Of a stretch of 64,000 nt of DNA, positions 56,431 through 64,000 are shown in pieces. The notes under the pieces were generated by a model that worked only from the letters and a program-made list of their open reading frames with translations, did no database searches and had not been told where the DNA came from. Within the stretch, counting starts at the first letter, position 1. The number at the start of each line of letters is the position of its first letter. The translations under genes were made by a program, and so were the position numbers. Source of the DNA: Cystobacter ferrugineus (GTDB taxonomy: Bacteria; Myxococcota; Myxococcia; Myxococcales; Myxococcaceae); NCBI RefSeq assembly GCF_001887355.1, contig NZ_MPIN01000001.1, positions 969,932 to 1,033,931 of the forward strand, read 5' to 3'.

Positions 56431-58116
56431 GTGTCCACCCGTTTTCCTGGCACTCGCCCTACGGGCGCGCGGCTGAGCCACTGCGTTGGCGCCTGGGCCC
56501 TCCTCATTATTCTCTTCCACTTCTCATGTGCCACGGGCACCCCACGAGGCAGCTTCGTCGCCTCCCGCTACCACTCGCTTACGCCTTCGTCGGCACCCAA
56601 GGAGCGTGTGGCCGCCACGGCGGAGCCCGGCCTCGAGTCCGCTACCGTGTACGCCGTGGACTTCCTGGAGCCTGGCACCGTCGCCACCCGGCCGGTGCCC
56701 ATTCCCAGGGCCGAGTTCCAGCAGGCCTTCCTGCGCCTCTCGCGCGACGTGCGGCTGGGGGCGAAGACTCCACAAGCGGCCGCCCGGGAGTTGCTTCACC
56801 TTCTGCCGCCACCCAAGGGGGGCGAGACGGTGGACAGCCAGGGAGAATGGCTGCTGGAGGTGTATCGCAACCAAGCCTACACCCTGGTGCCCGAGCGCCA
56901 GGAGGGCCCGGTGGTGCTCACTCCCGAGGCGGATGAAGCCCTGAGGGTCAGGTACCTCCAGTGGTGTGCACCCCGGGGAGGCGGCGACTGCCTGGGCTTG
57001 TTGGACGACGGGCCCTACCTGCGCACGGATGACCGGCGAGCGTTCGCCCTGGCCCTGGCTTTCGGCCACGTGCTCGACGAGACGCGCGAGGCCCTGGTGC
57101 ATGGGCTGCTGGACGTGCGGATGATGGTGTCCATGGTCGTCTGGTCGGTGGCTCTCTACTGCATGATGTGGGTAGTGCCCGAGCCGACAACCAAGGCCCT
57201 GGCCGCCGGCATGACCCTCCTCCTGATGGGCTACCTGGGCCTCCAGACGGTGTACGGCCTCATGAATGGATGGGTCCGGATGGCTGACACGGCGCATCAC
57301 GCCACCACCTTCGAGGAACTGCGTGCGGCGGGTGAGGACTTCGGCAAGGTGCTGGGCGAGGACGCGGCTCGGGCCATGATTCTCGCCGTGGCCTCGCTCA
57401 GCGGGCACACGCTGGGGCAGGTGCTGCCGCGGGTGAAGTCGCTCCCGCGCTTCAAGCTCGCCGGGAAGCAGTTCGAGGCGCAGGGCGGCGCCGCCGTCAT
57501 GGGGCGTCTGGAGGTGACGGAGGCGGCGCTCGCGACAGAGGGCGCCCTGGCCAAGGCTGTAGCGGCGGCGGAAACGGTAGCCACGTCTCCTCAGGGCCCC
57601 ATGGCCGTGGTGATGCTCAAGAAGGGGACGGGCAGTGGGTCGGGACTGGCTCCAGGGGGCCGCTCCGCCGAAACCGTCATTCGTCACCGGGGCGGCAACC
57701 GGCAGGTGGAACTCAGCGACGGTCAGCGCTGGCACTTGCCACGCGGAAAGTCGGCCGTGGACATTCCCGCCGAGGACAAGGTGGGGGACATGCTCCAGGA
57801 GGCCGTCACCCAGGTCGCGAGAGAGTGGGGGCCCCATCGACTCTCAGGCGCCGAAAAGAGGGCCATCGACGAAGCCAAGAAGAACGGGGAGTATTGGCTG
57901 GCGCGACTGCTGGAGCGCGAGGCTCGAGGACGCTACGTGGAGAGGGAGCTGAGACGAAAGTTCGACGGACTTCTTCGATTCAACCACCAGGGAGTCGACG
58001 TGATTGATCCCTCACCAGGAGGATACAAGTACGAGATTCTCTCCGGCACGGCGTCGAATCTGGCACGGCACGGTCGGCGTATGGCGGGCGAGTTCTTCTG
58101 GATGATCACCTTCTGA
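56431..58116 (+). CDS. SitA5-like polymorphic toxin lipoprotein
   Basis: A 561-residue toxin of the type passed between myxobacterial kin by outer-membrane exchange. The GTG at 56431 has GGAGG 6 bases upstream. The leader ends in HFSC, a poor lipobox, followed by ATGTPRGS. The family body has AVDFLEPGTVATRPVPI, VRYLQWC, GDCLGLL, MWVVPEPTTKALAAGMTLLLMGYLG and HATTFEELRAAGEDFGKVLGEDAAR (residues about 60-310). The last 150 residues are the variable toxin part: RWHLPRGKSAVD, RYVERELRRKFDGLLRFNHQGVDVID and KYEILSGTASNLARHGRRMAG, which looks like a nuclease fold. The gene for a candidate immunity protein follows after 11 bp. Confidence 0.8.
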   Translation: MSTRFPGTRPTGARLSHCVGAWALLIILFHFSCATGTPRGSFVASRYHSLTPSSAPKERVAATAEPGLESATVYAVDFLEPGTVATRPVPIPRAEFQQAFLRLSRDVRLGAKTPQAAARELLHLLPPPKGGETVDSQGEWLLEVYRNQAYTLVPERQEGPVVLTPEADEALRVRYLQWCAPRGGGDCLGLLDDGPYLRTDDRRAFALALAFGHVLDETREALVHGLLDVRMMVSMVVWSVALYCMMWVVPEPTTKALAAGMTLLLMGYLGLQTVYGLMNGWVRMADTAHHATTFEELRAAGEDFGKVLGEDAARAMILAVASLSGHTLGQVLPRVKSLPRFKLAGKQFEAQGGAAVMGRLEVTEAALATEGALAKAVAAAETVATSPQGPMAVVMLKKGTGSGSGLAPGGRSAETVIRHRGGNRQVELSDGQRWHLPRGKSAVDIPAEDKVGDMLQEAVTQVAREWGPHRLSGAEKRAIDEAKKNGEYWLARLLEREARGRYVERELRRKFDGLLRFNHQGVDVIDPSPGGYKYEILSGTASNLARHGRRMAGEFFWMITF

Positions 58117-58127
58117 AAGGAGCAGCC

Positions 58128-58760
58128 ATGGGGTGGCTGGAAAACGTCATCTACAAGAACCAGGAGATTGAAAACGAGCGGCTGGAACTGATGGACAAGA
58201 ACTCGCTTTACTTCCTCAGCACCGACCTGACGCTGCGTAACTGCACCGTCGTCCTGCGAGTTCCCGCCAGCCGCCTGGTCATCAAGCAGGCCCAATTCAT
58301 CCACTGCACCTTCGAGGTGAAGCAAGAGTTGAAGAACTACCAGGATTGGGTAACAGCCTCCCTGAAGGGTTGTTGCTTCAAGGGGAAACTGACGGGCTGT
58401 GACTTCGGATATTGGCCCGAGTACGGGAGTGACTCTTGGTTTCAGCATGGAGCCATCGAGGATTGTGACTTCACCGAGGCCCGCCTTGACGCTTGCCGAA
58501 TCATGGGGTGTGACCCCTCCACCATCCGCTTTCCCAAGTGGCCATGCTTCACCATCCTGGACCCCATAGAACGAGCCGCCGAGCTACGCAGCGTCAAGTG
58601 GCCGGGCCGGTATGGCTCTGTTGTCGTAGACGAGCTTCATACCCACCCGCCTCGCACCAGAGCGTTGACTGAACACGCCCCCACCATTGCGAAGCGGTTT
58701 GATACCACTCCGGAAGAACTCCGAGCAGTCATCGAGAAGTTCGACTGCATCGTCTACTGA
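58128..58760 (+). CDS. Candidate immunity protein for the SitA5-like toxin
   Basis: A 210-residue soluble protein. AAGGAGCAGCC directly before the ATG is a strong ribosome site. The first two thirds have pentapeptide-repeat-like beta strands with recurring Cys/Phe pairs (LRNCTVVL, QFIHCTFEV, KGCCFKGKLTGCDFGY, IEDCDFTEARLDACRIMGCD). The last 60 residues are helical. The gene follows the toxin by 11 bp and its base composition is lower in G+C than the flanks, as is common for immunity genes. No immunity family name can be given with confidence. Confidence 0.65.
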   Translation: MGWLENVIYKNQEIENERLELMDKNSLYFLSTDLTLRNCTVVLRVPASRLVIKQAQFIHCTFEVKQELKNYQDWVTASLKGCCFKGKLTGCDFGYWPEYGSDSWFQHGAIEDCDFTEARLDACRIMGCDPSTIRFPKWPCFTILDPIERAAELRSVKWPGRYGSVVVDELHTHPPRTRALTEHAPTIAKRFDTTPEELRAVIEKFDCIVY

Positions 58761-58806
58761 CGTGCGGAGAGTCGCCCTGGCGAAGGGCCGCGATGCAGCG
58801 ACAACT

Positions 58807-59057
58807 CAGCAGGACGTGCCTCCACCCTCGCACCTGGTGCCGGGCATCTCGCCTGGACTGGACGTCATCATCGCCGGCCTGCTGTGCAGAGACCTGCAGC
58901 AGCGCACGCGCTCGGCGGAGGTGCTGGGGCGGCAGTTCCACGCAGAACGCCACGCCCGTGCAGCCCCTGCAACTCACGCCCGACCTGGCCCTGACCGAGG
59001 CGGCCGAGTCCCTGCCCGCGCCCGGTGCCCACCGGCCCTCGGCCCATTGGAGCTTCC
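58807..59057 (+). pseudogene. Remnant of the Ser/Thr kinase 3' end
   Basis: Bases 58807-58939 are nearly identical to 44768-44900 of the kinase gene (reading QQDVPPPSHLVPGIS to TRSAEVLGRQF). About 73 bases of the kinase are then missing, which shifts the frame, and 58939-59020 resumes as 44974-45059 (TPVQPLQLTPDLALTEAAE). There is no start and no kinase core, so it cannot make a kinase. It lies between the toxin/immunity pair and arsC. Confidence 0.8.
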
Positions 59058-59459
59058 ATGAAGACCGTCATCTTCGCTTGCGTCCACAACGCGGGTCGCT
59101 CGCAAATGGCCGCCGCCTTCTTCAATGCGCTGGCGGACCCGGCGAAAGCCCACGGCGTATCCGCCGGCACGCAACCGGGGGAACGTGTCCACCCGGAGGT
59201 CCAGGCCGCCATGGCCGAGGTGGGCATCGACCTGTCAGGTGCGAAGCCCCAGCGCCTCACGGACGAGCTGGCCCAGAGCGCCCATTGGCTCATCACCATG
59301 GGGTGTGGTGAGGCGTGCCCCCATGTACCGGGCCTCCAGCGCGACGACTGGCCGCTGGAAGACCCCAAGGGAAAGTCCGTGGAGCAGGTCCGGCGGATTC
59401 GCGATGAGGTCTGCTCTCGCGTGTCGGAACTGCTGGCCCGGCAGGGCTGGGCCCGGTAG
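59058..59459 (+). CDS. arsC: Arsenate reductase, low-molecular-weight phosphatase type
   Basis: A 133-residue cytosolic enzyme that reduces arsenate to arsenite. The P-loop is FACVHNAGRS (Cys8, Arg14) and MGCGEACP supplies Cys83 and Cys87, near the second and third redox cysteines of thioredoxin-linked ArsC. DDWPLEDP is the acidic loop. The ATG at 59058 is used; the frame upstream is kinase remnant. No arsenite pump is adjacent, so another ars locus may exist. A protein-tyrosine phosphatase role is less likely given the Cys pair. Confidence 0.87.
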   Translation: MKTVIFACVHNAGRSQMAAAFFNALADPAKAHGVSAGTQPGERVHPEVQAAMAEVGIDLSGAKPQRLTDELAQSAHWLITMGCGEACPHVPGLQRDDWPLEDPKGKSVEQVRRIRDEVCSRVSELLARQGWAR

Positions 59460-59484
59460 CGGCTCGGCCGCGTTCCTCACCTGC

Positions 59485-59835
59485 TCAGCCCTTGCCGGGC
59501 TCCTGCTCGCGCACGCGCTCGGCCTTGAGCGTGGTGGCACCCTGGAGCGTGAGGTAGGGCTTGAGCTGGAGGAAGCGCTTCCTGCCGAAGCCCTTCACCC
59601 GCACCAGCTCCTCCACGCGCTTGAAGGGCCGCTTCTCCCGGAAGGCGATGATGCGCTGGGCGGCCTTCGCCCCCACGCTCGGCAGCGCGTCCAACTGCTC
59701 GCGCGTCGCCTCGTTCAGGTTCACCTGGCCCGTGTACCGGGTGCGCCACTTCGCGCCCGCCGCCCCCGCGTCCGCCGCCCCGAGCACCCCCACCAGCGCG
59801 AGCACCACCGCGCACCAGCCCGCTCGTCCGCTCAC
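59485..59835 (-). CDS. ComEA-like exported helix-hairpin-helix protein
   Basis: A 116-residue protein with a signal peptide (ALVGVLGAADAGA) and the double helix-hairpin-helix core VNLNEATREQLDALPSVGAKAAQRIIAFRE, then VKGFGRKRFLQLKPYL. Such proteins bind DNA at the cell surface in competence systems, but many stand-alone forms have no proven role. The GTG at 59835 overlaps the stop of the gene upstream by four bases, so the pair is coupled. Confidence 0.85.
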   Translation of the reverse strand: MSGRAGWCAVVLALVGVLGAADAGAAGAKWRTRYTGQVNLNEATREQLDALPSVGAKAAQRIIAFREKRPFKRVEELVRVKGFGRKRFLQLKPYLTLQGATTLKAERVREQEPGKG

Positions 59836-60089
59836 GAGTGGCCTCCCGCCGCCGACAGCGCGTCCAGTCCACCCTCCACGCCGTAGCGTCCGCCCCCGCT
59901 CGCTCCCGCCGAGTCCTTCTTGTCCGCCGCCTCGCGCACGTGCAGCTTGCCGTCCAGGGGCAGCACGTCCAGCAACACGTTGAGCGAGCCGTCCTTGTTC
60001 ACGAACGCGCTGCCCGCGCGCACCCAGATGCTCCCGCCCTTGCCCTCGCGGATGGAGAACACCGCCAACCGCTTTCCCGCCGTCAGCAT
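59832..60089 (-). CDS. Small hypothetical protein, single-strand-binding or DUF-like
   Basis: An 85-residue protein with a conserved-looking beta core (KRLAVFSIREGKGGSIWVRAGSAFVNKDGSLNVLLDVLPLDGKLHVREA) and a Gly/Ser-rich tail. The core resembles small proteins of about 60 residues often found in myxobacteria; I can assign no function. It overlaps the ComEA-like gene and should be expressed with it. Upstream, 60090-60360, holds no other supported gene. Confidence 0.6.
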   Translation of the reverse strand: MLTAGKRLAVFSIREGKGGSIWVRAGSAFVNKDGSLNVLLDVLPLDGKLHVREAADKKDSAGASGGGRYGVEGGLDALSAAGGHS

Positions 60090-60360
60090 CGTCTGATCCT
60101 TTGTCCTGCTCCCCGCGCCAGAAGTGGCGCGGTCCCTCGTCCCACAGCAGCGGTCATGCCAACGCGGCCCACCTCGGAGGACACCCGCGCAGGGCGTACA
60201 CGCTGGCCTCTTCCATCCCGGTGTGGGGACGGCGCCGACGTGTTTTCACCCTCGGAGTGCCGCCCCTGTGCTCCCGCGTCCCACCGCGTCATGGGGGGTA
60301 GCGCGGTTGAAAACCGTGCACACCTTGGTGCCCTCGCCACATGAGCTGGAGGCAGGAACC

Positions 60361-60921
60361 GTGCACCTGAAGTTCTCCACCCTCGCGTCTCAGTTCCTGG
60401 ATGATCCCCAGTCCGTGCGGCGCGCGGTGTGCTGGCCGGTGCTGGTGTGGGAGGCCACTCCCGTGGGCGTGGGTCCTGCCTTCGGCCGCAGGACGATGAC
60501 GGGGCTGTCGCTGCGCCGCCCCACGGTCGCCGAGCCGCTGGTGCTCGAGGTGCGCAAGCGCTCGCAGGTGGTGACGCCCTCCACGGGCATCACCCTGGGC
60601 CGCACGCTCGACAGCGACGTCATGGTGGAGGACCCCACCGTGTCGCGCGTGCACGCCTCCTTCAGCGAGGAGGCGCAGACGGGCATGTGGTACGTCTCCG
60701 ACAGCGGCAGCCACAACGGCACCTGGCAGAATGGCACCCTGCTCATCCCCGGCCGGCCGTCGCCGCTCTTCGAGCGGTCCTCGCTGCGCTTCGGGGACGT
60801 GATGGCCACCTTCCTCCAGTTCTCCGCCTTCAATCAGTTCATCCTCGACTGGTTGGCACGTCACTCGCGCGCCACGCCCACGCCCGAGAGTTTCTTGACG
60901 CGCCCGGGGGAAGCCCCCTAG
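60361..60921 (+). CDS. FHA-domain protein
   Basis: A 186-residue protein with a forkhead-associated domain in residues about 60-150: ITLGRTLDSDVMVEDPTVSRVHASF and SDSGSHNGTWQNGTLL carry the GR, SxxH and NG positions that bind phosphothreonine. An N-terminal stretch of about 55 residues has no known fold. The GTG at 60361 is chosen because GGAGG at 60348-60352 lies 8 bases upstream; the frame is open further up without homology. Likely a partner of a Ser/Thr kinase, of which one is in the window 15 kb away, but the link is not shown. Confidence 0.85.
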   Translation: MHLKFSTLASQFLDDPQSVRRAVCWPVLVWEATPVGVGPAFGRRTMTGLSLRRPTVAEPLVLEVRKRSQVVTPSTGITLGRTLDSDVMVEDPTVSRVHASFSEEAQTGMWYVSDSGSHNGTWQNGTLLIPGRPSPLFERSSLRFGDVMATFLQFSAFNQFILDWLARHSRATPTPESFLTRPGEAP

Positions 60922-60975
60922 GAAAGGCAGGCCCCTGGGGGCCCATGCCGGGTCCTCGAGCGGGAAGGCGGGCCC

Positions 60976-62931
60976 ATGCGGTGGTCTTCCCTCGCCGGGT
61001 GCCTGGCACTCGGCACGAGCGCGTCCGTTCTCGCCCAGCCTCCCGCGGCCCCAGGTCCGCAGGGCGAGCCCTTCCGTGTTCCCACCGTGGAGGTGGAGGA
61101 GGCGCGTCCCGTCTCCGAGCCGGCGGATTCCGCCTCGCGGCGTGATCCCAGTGGGGCCCTGACGGTGATCGACGGGGAGGAGGGAGCGGGCGCGGCGCGC
61201 GACACCGCGGCGCTGCTGTCCACCGCGCCCGGAGTCGTGGTGCAGGACTCGGGCGGCTACGGGCAGAGCAAGGGCGTGGTGGTGCGCGGGGCGTCCTCGA
61301 ATGGGACGCTGGTGCTGCTCGATGGCATTCCGCTCAATGGGGCCGGAGGCATCGCGGACGTGTCGCGCGTGCCCGTGGCGCTGGCCGAGCGCATCGAGGT
61401 GCTGCGCGGCGGCGCCGGGGCGCGCTACGGCTCGGGGGGCCTCGGCGGCGTCATCAACATCATCACCCGCCGCCCGGGTGAGAGCACGCGCGTGGCGGGC
61501 GAGCTGTCGTATGGGAGCTGGGACACGGCGGTGGGCTGGCTGTCCGCCACGGGGCCGATCGCGGGCAACGAGGTGCTGCTGTTGCTCCATGGTGGCCTGT
61601 CGCGCGGCAACTTCCGCTACCTCTTCGATCCGAGTCCCACGCTGCCCGGGGACGCGCTCGTGGAGTCGCGGCGCGCGAACAACGATGCCCACGGCGCGGG
61701 GGGACTGCTGCGGCTGCGGCGCGAGCTGGGCGGGGGCTTCTCCGTGGACGCGCTGGGCGAGCTGTCCCTCGACGGACGCGGGCTCGCGGGCACCGCGCAG
61801 AATCCGAGCGTGGACGCGCGGCAGTCCGCGCGCCGGGGCTCGGCGACGGTGCGGCTCGCGGGGGCGTTGCCGGGGGGCGGCGGCGTGGAGGCGCGCGCGT
61901 ACTACCGGCGGGACCGGTTGGCGCTCGACGGAGGATTGTGGAGCGGGACGCCGGCGCAGGTGCAACAGGTGGGCAGCGTGGAGGCGGAGGGGCGCAAGCG
62001 GTGGGGGCGGCACGCGCTGTCCGCGCTGGTGGGCGTGGGGGGCGAGGCCGTGTCCGCCGCGGAGACGGCCGCGGCCTCCGAGGGCGAGCCCGCGTGGTTC
62101 CGCGCGAGTGTCATGGCGATGGACGAGGTGCGGGCGTGGGACGAGCGCCTGACGATCGCGCCCTCGGTGCGCGTGGAGCGGGCGGGGCCCTACACGTTGT
62201 GGTCGCCGAAGCTGGGCGCCTCGCTGTTGCTGCCCGCGGGCCTCGAGCTGAGGGCGAACGCGGGACGGGCCCACCGCGCGCCGTCCTTCCTGGAGTTGTA
62301 CGTGCGCCAGGGCACGCTCCTGCCCAACCCGGCGCTGCGCCCCGAGAGCGCGCTGTACGCGGACGCGGCGGTGGTGCACCGCTCGGAGGTGTCCTCCGCC
62401 TCGGTGGGGGGCTATGCGAGCCTCTACGAGGATCTCATCTCCTACGAGGCCTATCCGCCCGGAGCGGCCCGGCCCTACAACTTCGTCCGGGCGCGCGTGG
62501 TGGGGCTGGAGGCCGAGGGCGAGTGGCGGCCCCATCCATTCCTCTCGGCCGCGTTGAGCTACACGCTCACCGTGTCGAATGATCTGCAACGCGACGGGCG
62601 CTTCTACCTGCGCGAGCTGCCCTACCGGCCCCGGCACAAGCTGTTCGCGCGGGTGCTGGGTGGCCCCCGGTGGCTCACGGGGCGCGTGGAGGTGCTGGCC
62701 CAGTCGGCCCACGCGCTGTCTCGGGACGGCGTGTTGACCCTGCCCGGCCGCGCCTTCGTCCATACGGGGGTGTCCAGCACCTTCGGCTCGCGCCCGGAGC
62801 TCACCGTGTCCCTCGAGGTGCGCAACCTGTTCGACGCGCGCGCCGAGGACTTCGTGGGCTATCCCCTGCCGGGCCGCGCCGTGTACGTGTCCGTGTCGGG
62901 CGCGTTCGAGCCGGGAAGGAAGACGCCATGA
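60976..62931 (+). CDS. TonB-dependent outer-membrane receptor, BtuB-like
   Basis: A 651-residue receptor. The signal peptide ends SASVLA-QPP. The plug spans residues about 50-160 (APGVVVQDSGGYGQSKGVVVRGAS, LDGIPLNGAGG, RIEVLRGGAGARYGSGGLGGVINIITRR), and the rest is a 22-strand barrel with RVERAGPYTLWSPKLGASLLLPAGLELRANAGRAHRAPSF. It takes up a scarce ligand such as a siderophore or corrinoid; type is not fixed. The C-terminus, GAFEPGRKTP, does not end in an aromatic residue as most barrels do. Its stop overlaps the next lipoprotein gene at ATGA. Confidence 0.9.
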   Translation: MRWSSLAGCLALGTSASVLAQPPAAPGPQGEPFRVPTVEVEEARPVSEPADSASRRDPSGALTVIDGEEGAGAARDTAALLSTAPGVVVQDSGGYGQSKGVVVRGASSNGTLVLLDGIPLNGAGGIADVSRVPVALAERIEVLRGGAGARYGSGGLGGVINIITRRPGESTRVAGELSYGSWDTAVGWLSATGPIAGNEVLLLLHGGLSRGNFRYLFDPSPTLPGDALVESRRANNDAHGAGGLLRLRRELGGGFSVDALGELSLDGRGLAGTAQNPSVDARQSARRGSATVRLAGALPGGGGVEARAYYRRDRLALDGGLWSGTPAQVQQVGSVEAEGRKRWGRHALSALVGVGGEAVSAAETAAASEGEPAWFRASVMAMDEVRAWDERLTIAPSVRVERAGPYTLWSPKLGASLLLPAGLELRANAGRAHRAPSFLELYVRQGTLLPNPALRPESALYADAAVVHRSEVSSASVGGYASLYEDLISYEAYPPGAARPYNFVRARVVGLEAEGEWRPHPFLSAALSYTLTVSNDLQRDGRFYLRELPYRPRHKLFARVLGGPRWLTGRVEVLAQSAHALSRDGVLTLPGRAFVHTGVSSTFGSRPELTVSLEVRNLFDARAEDFVGYPLPGRAVYVSVSGAFEPGRKTP

Positions 62932-64000
62932 CGCCGATGCGATGTGGAGGGATGGTCCTCGCGGTGCTCCTGTCCCTCGTGCTGGCGGGGTGTCCGGACG
63001 AGGGGCCGTTGTGCGCCGAGGGCCTGAGCGCTTGTGGAGACGCGTGCGTGGATCTCTCCAGCTCCTCGTCCCAGTGTGGGGCGTGCGGGGTGGCCTGTTC
63101 CGCCACGCAGCAGTGTGTCGAGGGGGCCTGTCAGTGCCGCGCGGGGGCGGTGCTGTGCGGAGGGGAGTGTGTCGTGACGGCGTCGGACCCGGCGCACTGT
63201 GGTGGGTGCGCGGGTGCGGGCGGCGTGGCGTGTGGCCCCGAGCAGGTGTGCGAGCAGGGCGAGTGCAAGGCCGCGTGCACCCTGGCGTCCTCCTCGCTCT
63301 GCGGGCGCTCGTGCGTGGACGTGCGGACGGATGCCTTCCATTGCGGCGCCTGCGGGAGCGTGTGCGCGGACGCGCGGAGCTGCCACCAGGGCCTGTGCAC
63401 GGATGACGTCGTCGCCGCGTGTTTCAACACCGGGCAGGTGGTGGGCATCCAGGCGGGAGCGGACGTGCGGGGGCCCGCGGTGCGGGTGGGCACGAGCCCC
63501 GTGTCCCTCGCGCTCATGCAGGACGTGCTGCTCGTGGTGGATGTCTCCTCGCGGCTGCTCCAGGCGCGGCTCTCCGATTACGGCGAGCTGCCCGCGCGCA
63601 CCCAGACCGGACAGGTCCCCAATCAGGTGCTCGTGCGCGAGCCCTTCGTCTACGTCCTCAACTCCACGAGCAACACGTTGCAGGTGCTGCGGCGCGACGG
63701 CGAGCCCGCTCCGGGTCCGGGTCCCCGCTTCCCCACGGGCATTTCCCTCACCAACGTGGGCAGTGTGAACTTCGGCGCCAACACCAACCCGTATGCCTTC
63801 ACCCTGGAGGGCACGGACGCGTATGTCTCGCTCCTCGGCAACCTCCAGGGGGACGCGTCCGCGGGGGGCCGGGTGGTGCGCGTCTCGGTGGCGGAGCCCA
63901 CCGCGCCCGCCATCACGGACACCTTCGTGCTGCCCTCGGGCGAGGCCCTGAGTCCCTTTCCTGGCCGCACCACGCTCCCCGCGCCCGCGGGCATCACCTC
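62928..64000 (+). CDS. Cys-rich lipoprotein with beta-propeller-like C-terminus, 3' truncated by window edge
   Basis: The frame opens with ATG at 62928, overlapping the receptor stop, and runs off the window after 357 codons. The leader has the lipobox LVLAGC. Residues about 20-150 hold at least four Cys-rich repeats of the form C-x-C-G-x-C with CGACGVAC-type spacing, like the repeats of other myxobacterial surface lipoproteins. The part after about 155 (VGIQAGADVRGPAVRVGTSP, then LNSTSNTLQVLRRDG) resembles blades of a YncE-like propeller. Coupling to a TonB receptor suggests it captures the receptor's ligand at the cell surface. Confidence 0.8.
   Translation, partial: MTPMRCGGMVLAVLLSLVLAGCPDEGPLCAEGLSACGDACVDLSSSSSQCGACGVACSATQQCVEGACQCRAGAVLCGGECVVTASDPAHCGGCAGAGGVACGPEQVCEQGECKAACTLASSSLCGRSCVDVRTDAFHCGACGSVCADARSCHQGLCTDDVVAACFNTGQVVGIQAGADVRGPAVRVGTSPVSLALMQDVLLVVDVSSRLLQARLSDYGELPARTQTGQVPNQVLVREPFVYVLNSTSNTLQVLRRDGEPAPGPGPRFPTGISLTNVGSVNFGANTNPYAFTLEGTDAYVSLLGNLQGDASAGGRVVRVSVAEPTAPAITDTFVLPSGEALSPFPGRTTLPAPAGIT

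Noticed and set aside
60289-62763. 824-codon open frame antisense to the TonB receptor
   Set aside because: The receptor on the plus strand has clear plug and barrel motifs; the antisense frame is Arg/His/Gln-rich shadow.

Overview
The window comes from a very GC-rich chromosome whose gene content points to a myxobacterium of the Cystobacterineae (Cystobacter, Archangium or Melittangium type). The evidence is SitA-like lipoprotein toxins with neighbouring immunity genes, many lipoproteins, a membrane-anchored Ser/Thr kinase and an orphan VgrG. The assignment rests on recognising gene families, not on a database match. No rRNA, tRNA or CRISPR array was seen.

Layout. 1-4.2 kb: two immunity-like genes, vgrG, then IS debris and a small inverted-repeat element. 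4.2-6.7 kb: an MFS exporter and a glutathione-transferase-like gene. 6.9-25.3 kb: a long sugar or glycoside gene cluster with inositol-phosphate synthase, a CmoB-like methyltransferase, a rearranged glycosidase, a DUF5060-type glycosidase lipoprotein, two sugar dehydrogenases, an ABC exporter, two nucleotide-sugar SDRs, two GT4 and three CgeB-like glycosyltransferases, and UDP-glucose dehydrogenase. 25.4-29.7 kb: a SitA-like toxin with its candidate immunity gene and a broken purA-like gene. 29.7-37.6 kb: an alcohol dehydrogenase, a peptidase-MA/TPR protein, a 1050-residue DUF4175 protein, a MarR regulator and a methyltransferase. 37.6-38.4 kb: a decayed toxin/immunity locus. 38.5-43.1 kb: an SDR and a sulfate ABC transporter operon (sbp-cysT-cysW-cysA). 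43.4-51.0 kb: a membrane Ser/Thr kinase, an alpha/beta-hydrolase lacking its expected Ser, and two secreted glycoside hydrolases. 51.1-53.9 kb: an IS3 remnant and an aldo/keto reductase, DUF1761 and WYL-regulator cassette. 54-59.1 kb: a toxin pseudogene and an intact SitA5-like toxin/immunity pair flanked by fragments of the kinase gene. 59.1-64 kb: arsenate reductase, ComEA-like, FHA, TonB receptor and a Cys-rich lipoprotein that runs off the edge.

How it works together. The 9.6-25.3 kb genes are on one strand and are mostly tightly spaced or overlap at ATGA, so they look like one or two operons that make and export a glycoside or polysaccharide. UDP-glucuronate would come from Ugd and inositol phosphate from the divergent Ino1. 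The accessory parts are dominated by kin-competition genes in different states: intact, frameshifted, nonsense-mutated and fragmentary. The two most unusual items are a TIM-barrel glycosidase whose conserved segments appear in circularly permuted order (10373-11260), and the toxin cassette at 56.3-59.0 kb bounded by copies of the 3' end of the kinase gene found 11 kb away.
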